64,000 nucleotides of DNA from Phallusia fumigata (taxonomy: Eukaryota > Chordata > Ascidiacea > Phlebobranchia > Ascidiidae), in assembly GCA_008931825.1 (NCBI GenBank), contig QXVZ01030156.1:1-64000 (forward strand). The letters are read 5' to 3'. The number at the start of each line of letters is the position of its first letter. Position 1 is the stretch's first letter. A program made the translations under genes and the position numbers. This document shows, one piece after another, positions 12,701 through 28,230 of this stretch. The notes under the pieces were generated by a model. That model was not told the origin of the DNA and did not search any database. It was given only the letters and a program-made list of their open reading frames with translations.

Positions 12701-14816
12701 AAAATATGTGAAAAAAATGATAAAACTTCCACTTGATAACATAATTTTGTCCTGTTGCTATCAAGTGGTTTAGCAAACCTGAGCACATCGGTGTTGGTGT
12801 TAAACTGATTGCTTCTGACTGATTGCGAAACTAAGTTTTTAACCTTTCAATAAGTTGAAAGAAATTCGTCAGTGACAGATGAATTCCCAGTTCCTGTTTG
12901 GTAAATCTGATTTGTTGACAGTTGGCAAGTTGTCTCTGACTTCACTCTGGNATTCCTGGATATTAAAACAAAACTAGTTTCGATTGTCAACTGGTTGCAA
13001 GTTTGACAAAACCAAGAAGGTTTTAAATGAATTCGAGCAAACTGACAAACAACTGTATCAGCTTTTCAACGTTTTTTGTGCAGTTACTCGATAATAATTT
13101 CAAGCTCATTTCTAGACTTCTATTCTTAATTTATCTACAATCATTCGCTGCCTCTAGACCTTTTGAAATCCATATTCGACCCAAAACTATATATCTGGGC
13201 GTACTACTTGTTTTTGAGTTAGTTTTTACATGTCTAAAACACTGTGCCCTGACTGTTCTGCATATTTTGCTTCCAACTTTCCTAAACTTTACGTTTTAAC
13301 ATTTGACACAAAACACAAAGTAAACTGAAGCACAACGTTGTGTTTGATATCTGCAAAACATTTCCTGTCCATTCCATCATTCGCGAGTTTAACAACTGAA
13401 CGACAAATTCATCCGCAGGCGATCCCAGCACCGCCATCACATCAGCTTGATAACATCGCTGCACTCGATCGAACTTACAGTTGTGAAAATACCAGGAAAC
13501 ACTTCCACCACAAATTCGAATTACATTGCATTGTTTTGCGCTCGCCACTACCTGCGCAATATCTTCGGTCGGTATTGATTTAACCATTCGCCTTTTGTAC
13601 GTTTAAATCCAGCATTAATTAAAAAAATAATACCTGCCAAAATATGTGAAAAAAATGATAAAACTTCCACTTGATAACATAATTTTGTCCTGTTGCTATC
13701 AAGTGGTTTAGCAAACCTGAGCACATCGGAGTTGGTGTTAAACTGATTGCTTCTGACTGATTGCGAAACTAAGTTTTTAACCTTTCAATAAGTTGAAAGA
13801 AATTCGTCAGTGACAGATGAATTCCCAGTTCCTGTTTGGTAAATCTGATTTGTTGACAGTTGGCAAGTTGTCTCTGACTTCACTCTGGCGACTCCTTTCA
13901 ATAAGTCGCGATTTAAATTTTAAATATCTTCACATCGATGACTTGATGTGTCTGTCCATCGCATGGATCGGGAAACCTTATCAAGGATTTCCTTTCTATA
14001 ACGTTCGCGCGGTGGCTGCATTCCTATTATTGATATTTTATTTATAGCTCGTCGGTTGAGAGGATGTCTTTTCAATCTGTCATCTATTTTTGTCTGATTC
14101 AATCTCAGGTTAACTCTAGTCGTTGACTTTTTTAACTTTATCTTATTTTAAACAACAGAATTGTCGCGTGTCGCTCTAAATCATTCACCAACTGTCTTTA
14201 CTATGCTGCATTTCTGCTTTTCTGTTACTTGCATTGTGACGTTACACATCACTTGAGAACGACCAACAATATCGACGTTCGAAAGCATTGTCCCTTGGTG
14301 GAACTTGTATCATTTAAATTCCTCCCAGACTTACCCGCCATTTTTTTCTCCTTAACGCTGATTGGTTGAACTTTGGTGGAATGCACATCGATCTGAATCG
14401 CAAAGTTTTGTTCATGTAATATTGTTGCAAAGCTATGTTACATTGATATCCAAACACGGTCAAAAGTGGACAGAAACTTATAATGCCAAAAATACTCATT
14501 TTTATATATTATGTCAAAAATGTTTGACAATCTAAAAATACCAAGTTTACCAACAATTGTTACCTCATGCTGGTGCAGTGACGTCACATAGTGAAAAGTT
14601 GCGTCACAATCCTTGCAAGAGTACGTCATTGCTCGTTGCTGATACCTGGCGGATAAAAACCACGCTTTTGCAAATATGTAACAAATAATCCATCAAAACG
14701 TTTTTAACCAACCTTGCAGTTTCCTGAATACGTTGTCGATAATCCGGGACATTTTGGGTCAAAATATTCTCTTGTTTGTAATGAAATCCAAAGCTTTGTG
14801 GTTTTCCTGGCGTCAT
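9702..14816 (-). CDS. C2H2 zinc-finger protein, probable transcription factor
   Basis: Exons in transcript order: 14816-14713, 14645-14551 (or 14564), 11972-11790, 11022-10799, 10554-10505, 10445-10006 and 9943-9702, about 445 residues. An N-terminal degenerate finger (CKDC) has no clear final His. It is followed by four good C2H2 fingers (CEIC, CTHC, CNIC, CDEC, each with HxxxH) joined by a TGEKPYKC-type linker. The C-terminal half has no recognised domain but keeps one frame through four exons. If exon 2 ends at 14564, a 73-base exon (13551-13479, duplicated at 12613-12541) also fits by phase, adding about 24 residues. The ATG at 14816 has an in-frame stop just upstream. The orthologue is not identified. 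Confidence 0.85.
10661..10785 (-). repeat. tRNA-derived SINE in an intron of the zinc-finger gene
   Basis: On the minus strand an A-box-like TGGTCGAATGG (10770-10760) and a perfect B-box GGTTCGAACCC (10691-10681) are followed at once by a run of about 17 A (10677-10661). The fold does not make a clean tRNA: the acceptor stem is poor and the A-B distance is long. A retroposed tRNA-derived SINE is therefore the better call. It lies wholly between exons 10799 and 10554. Confidence 0.7.
12014..13888. repeat. Near-identical 937 bp direct copies split by a single N
   Basis: Copy 1 is 12014-12950 and copy 2 is 12952-13888, with fewer than about ten differences. The only separator is one N at 12951, and both copies start and stop exactly at it. 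This is the signature of two overlapping contigs or haplotypes joined without merging. It lies in a large intron of the zinc-finger gene, so the true intron is probably about 0.94 kb shorter. Confidence 0.85.
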
Positions 14817-15862
14817 TTTTTTCAGTGCAAGTTAAACTTTAGGAAGTTACGAACTTTTTGTTAACAATTAAAACATTTTTTTTTGTTTCAATGTCAATCC
14901 AAAATACTCTAAAAATTAATGCATGGGCAGAACCTGGTGTAGCAAGAACTGAAATACAAGGAACGTTGGTGTGCTAAAAAAGTTGACAGAGAAACAAAAT
15001 CGAACTTTGCTTGGCAACTACGCTCCACATAACAACTGTTTAAGTTACATGATGAAGATGAAACAACTTTGTCTGATTCGCTTTTTCTATCTTTCCGCTT
15101 TGTTTTTGCATTTTGATGCTTTTGTTCAAGCTTCAAGCTAATCCACTGCAACATCTGTTTCAGTTAAGACTTGCTACCGAAAGTGACTTGGTGGCGGCAC
15201 TTCCTCAATCAACTGCCGCTCATTATTTCCTTTCCCCATTCATAACGTGAAGCAACGTTCCAATCCTTGGTTGAGCGCCATTATGACGTTCTATTATCAA
15301 CAATAATAACAATCGCTTTTCGAAGCACTTCATTGTGGCCAGGGAGGTTTAGAATTAGTTGCGTGAAACCTTCTATGATGTCACAATTCATGATTTGTGT
15401 GAACCCCGCCATCTTCTATTACGTAATAATAACATTTGGCGAGTGAGGAGAAGAGAATTAGAACGTCGCGCGCATGAGAGGGGGGGAGCAACGTTTTAAT
15501 TCGTAAGGAAATGAAAAGGCAAAAAGAAACGCCAATAGGGAAACAGATTAAAGGTTTTAAATTTCAAACGTTTGTCTTTCAAAAAGAATTTGGGAAATAC
15601 AAATTCGCAACAAATAAACATGATTTTGTAACTATCAGATGCAACTTTAAAACGATGCTAAAAACACAGTGCAAATAAAAATAATCTGGCAACTTTAAAA
15701 CGGTTAATGAAACGTAAAATGTAAAAATGAAATATTTAAAGTGGGGTTACAAGTATAAATAGCTTTGCAAAAACCTGCTTGGATTTCAAGTGATGCAAAA
15801 AGTTTGAACTTTCGACAACAACTGGCAAAATCCCGGTAACAAGTTTAACTTTTTATACAAGT
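14817..15862. other. Intergenic DNA between calmodulin-like and zinc-finger genes
   Basis: It contains the presumed zinc-finger promoter and the 3' end of the calmodulin-like gene. A minus-strand open frame at 14909-15154 lacks a recognisable domain and was not called. Confidence 0.4.
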
Positions 15863-16520
15863 TTAGTTGGGTCCGTATATAAGGGTGCGGACAAGCGACT
15901 CATAATTCACAGACCCTTCGCTCATCGGATCTGCGTCTCGGATCAATTCGTCCACTTCCTCCTCAGTCAATACGTCACCCAATGACGTCATGACGTGACG
16001 TAGGTCTGACGCTCTGATGGCGCCTGTTCCGCATGAATAATTACACACGGGAACATTGTTGTATTTTCACACCTTACCTGTTAAACCCTTGTCAAACCGC
16101 CGAAAAGCTTCTAGCAACTCATCCTCGGGATTCCCCTGAACAGATGCTTGTTTTATGATCTTTATAAATCCCTCCCACTCGATCAATCCCTTTCTGTCGG
16201 GGTCGGCAACCTAAACAAAAGCAGCCGCATAAATAAGTGTGACGTTACACCTGGAATTATGACGTCACAGTAGAATGACGACGTTGTTTTAATTTAAATC
16301 TGAATTTAAACTTCGAGATAAATTTTTGTTCAACTCTACACACAAACACCTTCAATCTCTCCTTTATCCATCCCTCGGTCGGAACTTGACCGCATGACCT
16401 TAACAAACTGCCAAGGTCATCGCTCAATATCGCCCCCTCGTGTCGGTAGTCAAAGTTGTTGAAATGTTTTCGATATTCGGCGATCTGCTGTTCAGTTGGT
16501 TGCCCTGTTTCTTCCGACAT
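15863..16520 (-). CDS. Calmodulin-like EF-hand protein with degenerate loops (CALML4-like)
   Basis: Three exons, 16520-16350, 16210-16078 and 16023-15863, give 154 residues, close to calmodulin. It has four EF-hand units in the calmodulin/myosin light chain arrangement. Loop 1 ([12 protein letters not shown]) and loop 3 ([12 protein letters not shown]) lack several Ca2+ ligands. Loop 2 ([12 protein letters not shown]) ends in Gly instead of Glu. Loop 4 carries an extra residue ([13 protein letters not shown]). The protein therefore probably binds little calcium and works as a light-chain-like adaptor, as known for CALML4, which binds an unconventional myosin. Myosin essential light chain is the alternative. 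Confidence 0.88.
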
Positions 16521-18907
16521 TTCAACACAACTATCTGAACGCCTCGATCATGAAAAGCAAAATATGGAAACATTGAGATTTGCGTGCTTTGTATCTCTGA
16601 AAACCTCTTCTGCTCGTTATTCATTTCAGTCTCAAATCTTTGAAACGTGTCTCTAAGCAAAATTTTCACACCAAAGTACGTATTTTGCATCGCAACTCAC
16701 GTTTTACTTTTGTAGCAAATATTACAGCTAAAAACGTTAAAAAAACAATTTGCTTTCCTCTAAAATTCCCGTTTTCATTTGTTATCGCCATCAATTCGGA
16801 TGCGGTTTTATTGCGAACCTCATAACATATAACTGTATAAACACCATTCCAACCAAACACTCCCGGTGTAACTATGTCGTTTTTGCGACGAACTAGTAAC
16901 TGAATATCTCCACAACGTAACATTTCACCGAAACTCGATTTATAAACATTGTAATGCAAATATTTCAAACTCTAACAAGGTTTGCTGCATGAAACACCCA
17001 AAGTTCTCCAACTAGTTACATTTCAGCATGCTCGGCTAGATACAACACCGCACTACCCTGTAACAACAAACTCCCTGATAACACAAGGCTAGTAGGTTGT
17101 TACAAGGTGGCGCTCATCCGATAGCAATGTATACAACGCAACACTAGTCCCAAAACGAGTTGTTTCTAAATATCTTCGCTGCCACTACCAATGTCCTGCA
17201 GTGTGTGTGTTTGGCAGGGTAGGAGTGGAACTTAACTATGCAGCAAACGCGGTTGGTGGAATTCTGGATCGCTACCGTTGCCAACGCAACCACTTTGGAT
17301 TTCCTGAAATAAATGTTAGTTTGCATATAATCCATAGCTTTTCATTTCGGTGTGTGAGCTATCTCTAAATGTACCAATCCACACAGAAACAAACTTGCAA
17401 ATGCAAAAATACTCGTTTCCGGCCACCTGACTGTCTGAAGTTTGAATTAATAATTACCAACGTCCCACAGCGCTACATCGACTAACTGCTAAACTAGCGA
17501 TGCCACGAAGCTCGTATAATCCGGCTATAAAACCCAACCACCGCTAACAAAGAGCTTTATTACATATGTATCCACGTTGTGTGATGTCACAATGGCTCAA
17601 CTCCAGTGTGACGATGTTTGAGTTATTGTGACGTCACACAAGGTAGTTTAACCCTCGCGCGCGTTGTTTGCAAGTCGTCACTCAGCTCTTCGCATGAAAC
17701 GTGACTTCGAATAATGAAGTTTGTCAAAGTAAGTGTGAGCTAACAAAGGCGGCGGTTGAATTTACCCCCTGAAGCGATACAGGCTATGGCCTCAACTCTT
17801 TCAACACTGGAACTTGTTTCGTTGTTGAAGAAAACTATAAAAAACGTTTCCCGTCATATCACGTTGTTTGCACAAAACTCATTTAATGACGGAAGCGGTT
17901 TCGGTTCGCCTGACAAGAAGTGGTTATCTCGTAACAATGGACAGTTGTAATCTTGGTTTTCGAGTGCGATGTTTGAAAACTCTCGGAACTATTGAAAGTG
18001 CTTCAAAACAAAACCTACTGTTTGCGCGGTTATGATTAGAACAAACATATTATGACGTCTGGAGAAAAACAATTTTTCGCAATACTTTATTTAATTTTTG
18101 ACCAAGATGCTGAGATCATAAAAGTAGAAGTAACGGTAAATTCCTGAAATTGAAATTATTGAAAATGAAGCTGTGCAATGAAAAGAAATGTGGTTGAGCA
18201 ATATTTTCTCTTTCCACAAATTGTTTTTCCAAAACTTCTTAGGTTAGGGAAATTCCCAATGCAGAAATTAATGACGAAGCTGTGTAACGGATGAGTGGAA
18301 TGACGATTGTTGTTCTTGCATTTGTGGAAGTTTTTTCAAACATAGTCTTTCAAACGAGGGCATTTTCGAAATTGCGAGTTGGGCAACGGTGGTGGGTTGA
18401 AGAAGGGCTAACACAAACCTGCAGGTAGTATTGGATCATCAGCTAGCATAAAAAGATTACCAAAAAAGAAAAAAAGAAATTAGATGCCCTGAGTGGACGA
18501 TGATGAGTTTGAATTGCTGCAATAGACACAAGAAAACTTTTTTACCAAGTTTGTTAATTTTTTTACCCAAGTTTCCCTTTTTTACCCAAAATTTTTTTAC
18601 CCAAGTTACAAAATTGTTTGTTATTGAAACATAAGAATAATAATTACTTTCCTGAAAATGCATAAGGGGTATGAAAACTGGTTTATAATTTCTAAGGGTA
18701 CCGAAAGGTTAAGAACTGTTGTTTTATAGGAATCATGTTTTGTGCCTAATAGTGAATCCGAGTTTATTCAAAAGATTCCGTGTAGTTTAGTTGTACTGAA
18801 ATAAAAATGTTGTCTTTATTGGCATAACGCTGACAACATCTTATCTTTTTCTATTAGTTTTCTTTAATTATTTGTTACATATTTAAAATGATTGAAAACT
18901 TACAAAG
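16521..18907. other. Intergenic 2.4 kb between divergent genes
   Basis: It separates the minus-strand calmodulin-like gene and the plus-strand rhodanese gene. A short ATGAAGTTTGTCAAA followed by GTAAGT (17714-17734) could be a 5' exon, but no partner frame was found. A small degenerate tandem array of TTTTTACCCAAG units lies at 18537-18606. Nothing else was recognised. Confidence 0.4.
18537..18606. repeat. Short degenerate tandem repeat
   Basis: About four copies of a T-run followed by ACCCAAG or ACCAAG, spaced 15-20 bases. No coding role. Confidence 0.6.
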
Positions 18908-19459
18908 ATGAGCAGTGAGACAAAACCACAACCAATAAATCCAAGTCTTGGGATGAGAATAACCTTGGCAGGAATTCGACAAAGATTTTCTGTTGTTCCA
19001 CAAATTTCTACTGAAGAACTTCATTCCTTGTTTTACTCTGATCAACCAAGAGATGAAAATGATGAGTTGTTGTTGTTAGATGTACGAACTAAAGAGGAAA
19101 GAAGCATCAGCGAAATCGAGGGTGCTGTGTTTGTAGATTATGACAAACCCAAACCCGAGAATGTGGAAAGTATCTGCACAAGAATTCAGGAAATACTTTT
19201 AAGTTTCTCTTCGGAAAGATGTTTATATGTTGTTGCTTATTGTGCTGTGGGGTACAGGTCATGTGATATTATCAACCAACTTTTGCCCATTTACAACTCA
19301 CAGCAGGTCAAACTCTACAATTTGGAGGGAAGTATTTTCAAATGGGCCAATGAGGGACGAGTGGTGGTCACCGATGGCAACCAGCCCACTAGATTTGTTC
19401 ATCCTTACAACTCGGTTTGGGGAAAATTGTTGAAAGTGGATTTGAGAAAGTGGAGTTGA
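18908..19459 (+). CDS. Single-exon rhodanese-domain protein
   Basis: A 183-residue intronless frame. A rhodanese fold is supported by LLLLDVRTKEE near residue 58, the active-site loop YCAVGYRSCD with the catalytic Cys in the CX4R pattern, and LEGSIFKWANEG near the end, typical of small sulfurtransferases. The substrate is not predictable. The C-terminus RFVHPYNSVWGKLLK is an extension beyond the fold. No signal peptide is evident, so it is probably cytosolic. It is the first of three closely spaced plus-strand genes. Confidence 0.88.
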   Translation: MSSETKPQPINPSLGMRITLAGIRQRFSVVPQISTEELHSLFYSDQPRDENDELLLLDVRTKEERSISEIEGAVFVDYDKPKPENVESICTRIQEILLSFSSERCLYVVAYCAVGYRSCDIINQLLPIYNSQQVKLYNLEGSIFKWANEGRVVVTDGNQPTRFVHPYNSVWGKLLKVDLRKWS

Positions 19460-19835
19460 TAGAAAGATGTTGTTTTGAAAAGCATCTCCCAAAAACGTCT
19501 TTAAATTATCCAATTTAATGTCTATGCATATTTAAATACACATCTGCAAAACAATTGAATAAACTCAACATTATCTGTTGCTCTACCTCAATGAGTTTTA
19601 AAAGACAGTTGTTGTTATTTAATTACCTACCTACCTCCGGTATATTTGTGTTATTCAAGTCTTTTACACAACATGGCGTTTCTATTCATGCACTTTATTC
19701 AACTTTGTGTTTTATTTTCTGCTCTTGTTCAAGACAAATGTTTTTTTCTTGATTTTTTAAAGGATGTTTATTTTAAACTTTGTCGTATGAAGTGAATGAA
19801 TGATCAAAGCTGAATGAGTACAGGACATAGAAAAT

Positions 19836-20489
19836 ATGGTAAGAAACCAAAAATTAATTTTCAATAAACTCTTACATTAGAGTTTTTTTGTGCAGCTTCT
19901 ACTTTTTTTAGTCTTCAACAATATTGAGATATTATTATTTGATCACCAGGGACAAGGTGCATCTTACTTCACTGAAGAAGAACAAGAAGAAATATTGGAA
20001 GAAACAAAATTGTCTCCCAAATATTTAGAGGAAATTCAAAAGCGATATTCAAAACTTGATGCTAGCAAATCGAAAGATGAAACTGTTGGAGTTTCTGTCA
20101 AAGATGTACTTTTAATTCCTGAAATTCACCAACATAAACTCGGTCATCTGCTTGCAGAGAAGCTGGGAGGTCGAAGTGGATTGTTGTATCCGAAGGACTT
20201 TGTAAGCTTGTTCAGTGCTCTGTCAACTGTGCGACCACCGAGTGAAAAATTAAAGATCTTGTTTGATCTCCTTGATGTGCGCAGATTTGGGTACATCGGA
20301 GGGATTGAATTGTACAGATTTTATCATGTTATGCTTTCCCCTGCACTGGACAATGAACAGATTGAATCTGTGACAAGAAATGCAATTAAAGTTTGTGGGG
20401 AAAAAATTGACTATGAAAAGTTTCAAAAGTGTTTTCCATTGTGGCAAGTTGTGGAAAAAATGACTGTTGAGTTACAGCTTACTGAGTAA
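19836..20489 (+). CDS. N-myristoylated EF-hand protein, calcineurin B homologous protein-like
   Basis: Exon 1 contributes only the ATG (19836-19838, followed directly by GTAAGA); exon 2 is 19950-20489. Joined, they start MGQGAS, a textbook N-myristoylation signal (Gly2, Ser6). The protein is 180 residues. The N-terminal helix and the order of EF-hand units resemble calcineurin B, CHP and tescalcin. The best loop region (DVRRFGYIGGIELYRFY) lacks several Ca2+ ligands, so binding may be weak or lost. The role is probably a membrane-attached regulatory subunit, but the partner is unknown. A pyrimidine-rich acceptor ending TTTTTTAAAG at 19752-19761 may mark its 5' UTR or a trans-splice site. Confidence 0.75.
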
Positions 20490-20750
20490 AAAGTATTTCC
20501 AAGTAAAAATTGAATCTGAAACCAGATCTTTTAGAAAATTTTGTTATAATTCAGCTTTCCATGAGTAAATTTGTGCTATCCATTGGCTTCAGCGACATTT
20601 TGGTGCTCTATGACTTTGATGAAGTGTGTATTGCTTTTTCTGTTTTTTTCCATTTTTAAAAATTTTTTTGTAAATTATTAAACCATTTTTCTTCTTCATT
20701 GCTTTTAACCAGAGATATTTTTAGGTGACATTTTATTGGTGGTTGGAAAC

Positions 20751-21816
20751 ATGGAAATCATAGTGCCACCTTGTTTGTGTGATAAAATATCTGAGCAATG
20801 CGGTGACAAAACTTGTGATGGGTTGGTACTAAGGGTTCCACACAAGCAACAAGTTTGTGATTGGGATTGTGGAATCGTTTGTTTGCAAATGTCGGCAGCA
20901 TTTCTGTAAGTTCGGCGGTTTGTGACAATAATGTTATTTGATTCTTTTTTTTAATTTGCAGCCATTTACCTGAAGATGCATTGAAAAATGTAATTGAAAA
21001 GCACAACATGAAGCAAAATGTTTGGACTATAGACCTTGCCTACTTATGCATGTTTTTAGGTGAGTTATTTTTTCCTTTTTTCATTTTTCAAACTAACATT
21101 TTTTGTACCAACAGGAGTAAAACACCAAATGTTCACACTGACCATGGGAGTGGATGACTTGTATGTCAATGAACCTTTTTACACAGAGAAACTATGTTTC
21201 GATACTGAAACTGTCAGGGTCAATAAACTGTTTGCAACTGTTTGTGAAAATAAAGTATGTGCTAAAAAAAAGAACCAACATTTGGAATCCATTATATCTC
21301 ACATAATTATTCATAAGCAGGTAGTTTAATCAATATAATTTTTACGTTTTATTTTTATCTAAATACTTATGGAGATAAGCTTCAATTATGTTTCTATTTC
21401 AGCCAGTTATAGTTTTAATTGACAGCCCACAACTTCAGACAATTCAGGAAGAGGATTCTCTCATTGATATTATGAAATCTCTAAATATTGCTGTGGATAA
21501 AAGTGACACAAATCAGGAAATTAATAGTTGTTATTTTGGCCATTTTGTGTTGGTGGTTGGGTTTGATTTAAAGGACCAGCAAATTTTCTACCACGACCCC
21601 TCAAAAACAGGTAAATTTTTGCACAAAGTTTGTGATGGTTGGTATGTTTTGCTTTTGAATATTATGTCACAACCAATTACTGAGCCTATTATGTTTCACT
21701 GTTCTTCTTTTTCAGATGGTTTTTCTGCTTGTAGTTTTAACACTTTTGAGCGAGCGAGAAACAGTTTTGGAACAGATAAGGACATATTATTCATTTTTCC
21801 ACCAGCCACAAGCTGA
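20751..21816 (+). CDS. GUCD1: Guanylyl cyclase domain-containing protein 1
   Basis: Five exons, 20751-20905, 20962-21059, 21115-21320, 21403-21610 and 21716-21816, all phases agreeing, encode 255 residues. Diagnostic blocks are CDWDCGIVCLQM near 45, WTIDLAYL, HFVLVVGFD, IFYHDPS and the end RNSFGTDKDILF, matching the GUCD1/guanylyl-cyclase domain family shared by animals and plants. Despite the name, its Cys-His peptidase-like fold leaves true cyclase activity uncertain. An acceptor-like TTTTTAG at 20718-20724 precedes the ATG by 26 bases, and the previous stop is only 262 bases upstream. Confidence 0.95.
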
Positions 21817-22085
21817 TGACAGCAGTTTTTTATCAATGTTATTTGCCTTTTTTCTAATTTTTATTGACTAGTACACCTTGCAGTGTAATATTACTGTGAT
21901 GCCATAATGCAGAGTGAATGTTTATGTGTTTGTATGGAAATTGGTTAGTTCTGTGCAAAGTGATTTGTGCATAAGTGATACATCCCATTTTTATAGACAA
22001 ACCATTTTTTTAACAGCAAAAAAATGTTAGGGCATTACTTATTATGGGTCCCCTTCCCTGAAGGGGACACATATTGTTTTCACTC
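21817..22085. other. 3' region of GUCD1 with a copy of the hairpin repeat
   Basis: The last 43 bases (22043-22085) repeat the hairpin family seen at 8078, with GTCCCCTTC at 22048-22056 and GAAGGGGAC at 22060-22068, ending at the N at 22086. Confidence 0.6.
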
Positions 22086-22694
<609 letters not shown>

Positions 22695-22982
22695 TATGGT
22701 AAGCCACCCTTCTAGTTTTTTTTCATGTTTGAGATAAGTGTCACTGTTACATTCTGCTTGATGTTCTGTATTTTATTTTATATGTCTTTTATTGCCATTG
22801 TACAATTTCCAACCACCATGGTGTAGTATTTGAATCCTGAACCTAATAAAAATTTCGTCTTTAGGCACAAAATACAAACAGTACAAAAAAACTGGCAATA
22901 TCGTTGAAATTATTTAATAACCATAACAAAAAAGGAACGTTTCAACAAAACAACGTGCAAATAACAGTAAATTAACTGAATT

Positions 22983-23558
22983 TTAAAACAATCCATTTGT
23001 CAACTGTTTGTAAACTGACATTCGACGTAAATTTTTAACTTGATGGGCCCCTTTCGCTATAATGTTACCAATTGTCCCACCAGCTTTACCGGGACCAGCA
23101 GCTTGTTGCAATTTATTCAGTACCAGCAGAAATTCTTCGAAATCCACTGTGTTTGAACCATCAAGATCAATCTCCCTGAAATATTTCATCCGGTCTTCTT
23201 CGTTGCTGCTCTCACCAAATTCGTCCAGAACCATATTCATTTCCTTAAAGTCGATCAAGCCATCCCGGTTTAGATCGAATATCTCGAACTGGATTTTAAA
23301 ATCCCCGATGTCTTCCGACTCCCATTGAGGAAATCGTTTTGCGTAAGCTTCGTCGGAAACGTCCGTCAAAAGTTTTCGTTTTTCGTTGATGTGCTTTCGC
23401 TGGGAGAATATGTCGGCACAGTAAGTTCTGTGCAACAAATCTATTTCATTTTCATCTTTGACGACGTCGGCTTTGCGCTGTCCTAGTGCGTTGTAATCTT
23501 TTTGCCTGTGATAACTGATAGTTTCAGGCTGGAGTTGGTAATACATAAAGTTTCCCAT
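22983..23558 (-). CDS. EF-hand protein with one canonical pair of calcium loops
   Basis: A single-exon frame of 191 residues starting MGNFMYY. Two consecutive EF-hands lie about 95-150, with complete loops DLNRDGLIDFKE and DLDGSNTVDFEE, so calcium binding is likely. The N-terminal 85 residues are charged and helical with no known domain. The C-terminus is basic (HQVKNLRRMSVYKQ). Gly2 might be acylated, but residue 6 is Tyr, so this is weak. An acceptor TGTTTCAG lies about 15 bases upstream on the minus strand, suggesting a 5' UTR intron, with a possible first exon near 23920-23815. The orthologue is not recognised. It is divergent from REEP5. Confidence 0.8.
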   Translation of the reverse strand: MGNFMYYQLQPETISYHRQKDYNALGQRKADVVKDENEIDLLHRTYCADIFSQRKHINEKRKLLTDVSDEAYAKRFPQWESEDIGDFKIQFEIFDLNRDGLIDFKEMNMVLDEFGESSNEEDRMKYFREIDLDGSNTVDFEEFLLVLNKLQQAAGPGKAGGTIGNIIAKGAHQVKNLRRMSVYKQLTNGLF

Positions 23559-24250
23559 CTTTTACTGGTAGCACTGAAACATTTGAAAGCTTTGTCAGCC
23601 AAGTTCTGATTATGTTTGTGACGTTTGCACAAAACAAGGCAATACAATAGATGTTTGTGACGTTTAAATCTTCAAAGGTTTATTCAAGCAGCAAGTCATT
23701 TCTATTAAAGTTTTATCTCGATTTAATGTTAATGTATCCAATGGTTTTGTTTTTAATGTTTTGCAGAACAAATAGTTTATGAGCACAAAATTAAATATTT
23801 CTCCATACCTGGGGCGAGGGGCAAAGGTCGTTTGTGATGTCACCGGGGTTGGTAAACATTCGTCACGTTTCTTTCTATGTTTCGCAACTTCGGTATTGGG
23901 CGACATCTTTGGTGACATGACGTATTAGTAGATGTAATGTTATATGTGTGAAGTCTCCTTTTCGAGGTTGCCAGAGAGAAAAAACGGTTTTACAATGTTT
24001 TTGTGGGTAAAAACTTCATTGTGTTACAAAGTAATAAAAATTAAAAATGAGTTAGATTCTGAGAAGTGTTTTACTTTGTTACATGCTTAAAGTTTAGCCC
24101 ACAAAAACAAGTGTTAAAAATACTGGTGTTTTAAATTTATGTTTGTATTTGTAGTCTTTGCTTCATACACAACCATGCTTTTCTGTTTTATAGATAATTT
24201 GTTTTTCTCTTCACTAACTTTGACTAATCTTCTTGGCAATAAAGAATAAA
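23559..24250. other. Divergent promoter region of the EF-hand gene and REEP5
   Basis: On the minus strand, an open stretch starting at 23918 or 23906 runs about 30 codons to a donor (CCCCAG|GTATGG near 23809). It does not join in frame to the EF-hand ATG, so it may be a 5' UTR exon with an upstream frame. Confidence 0.4.

Positions 24251-28230
<3,980 letters not shown>

Noticed and set aside
12344-13587. Pairs of about 100-residue ORFs on both strands in duplicated DNA
   Set aside because: They are identical because the DNA is an N-split assembly duplicate. No domain, and both strands are equally open.
17714-17734. ATGAAGTTTGTCAAA followed by GTAAGT as a first coding exon
   Set aside because: No downstream exon in matching phase was found. 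The rhodanese gene has its own complete frame.
23664-23918. Minus-strand frame starting MSPKMSPNTEVAKHRKK as coding start of the EF-hand gene
   Set aside because: Joining its donor to the acceptor before 23558 shifts the frame, so at most it is a 5' UTR exon with an upstream ORF.
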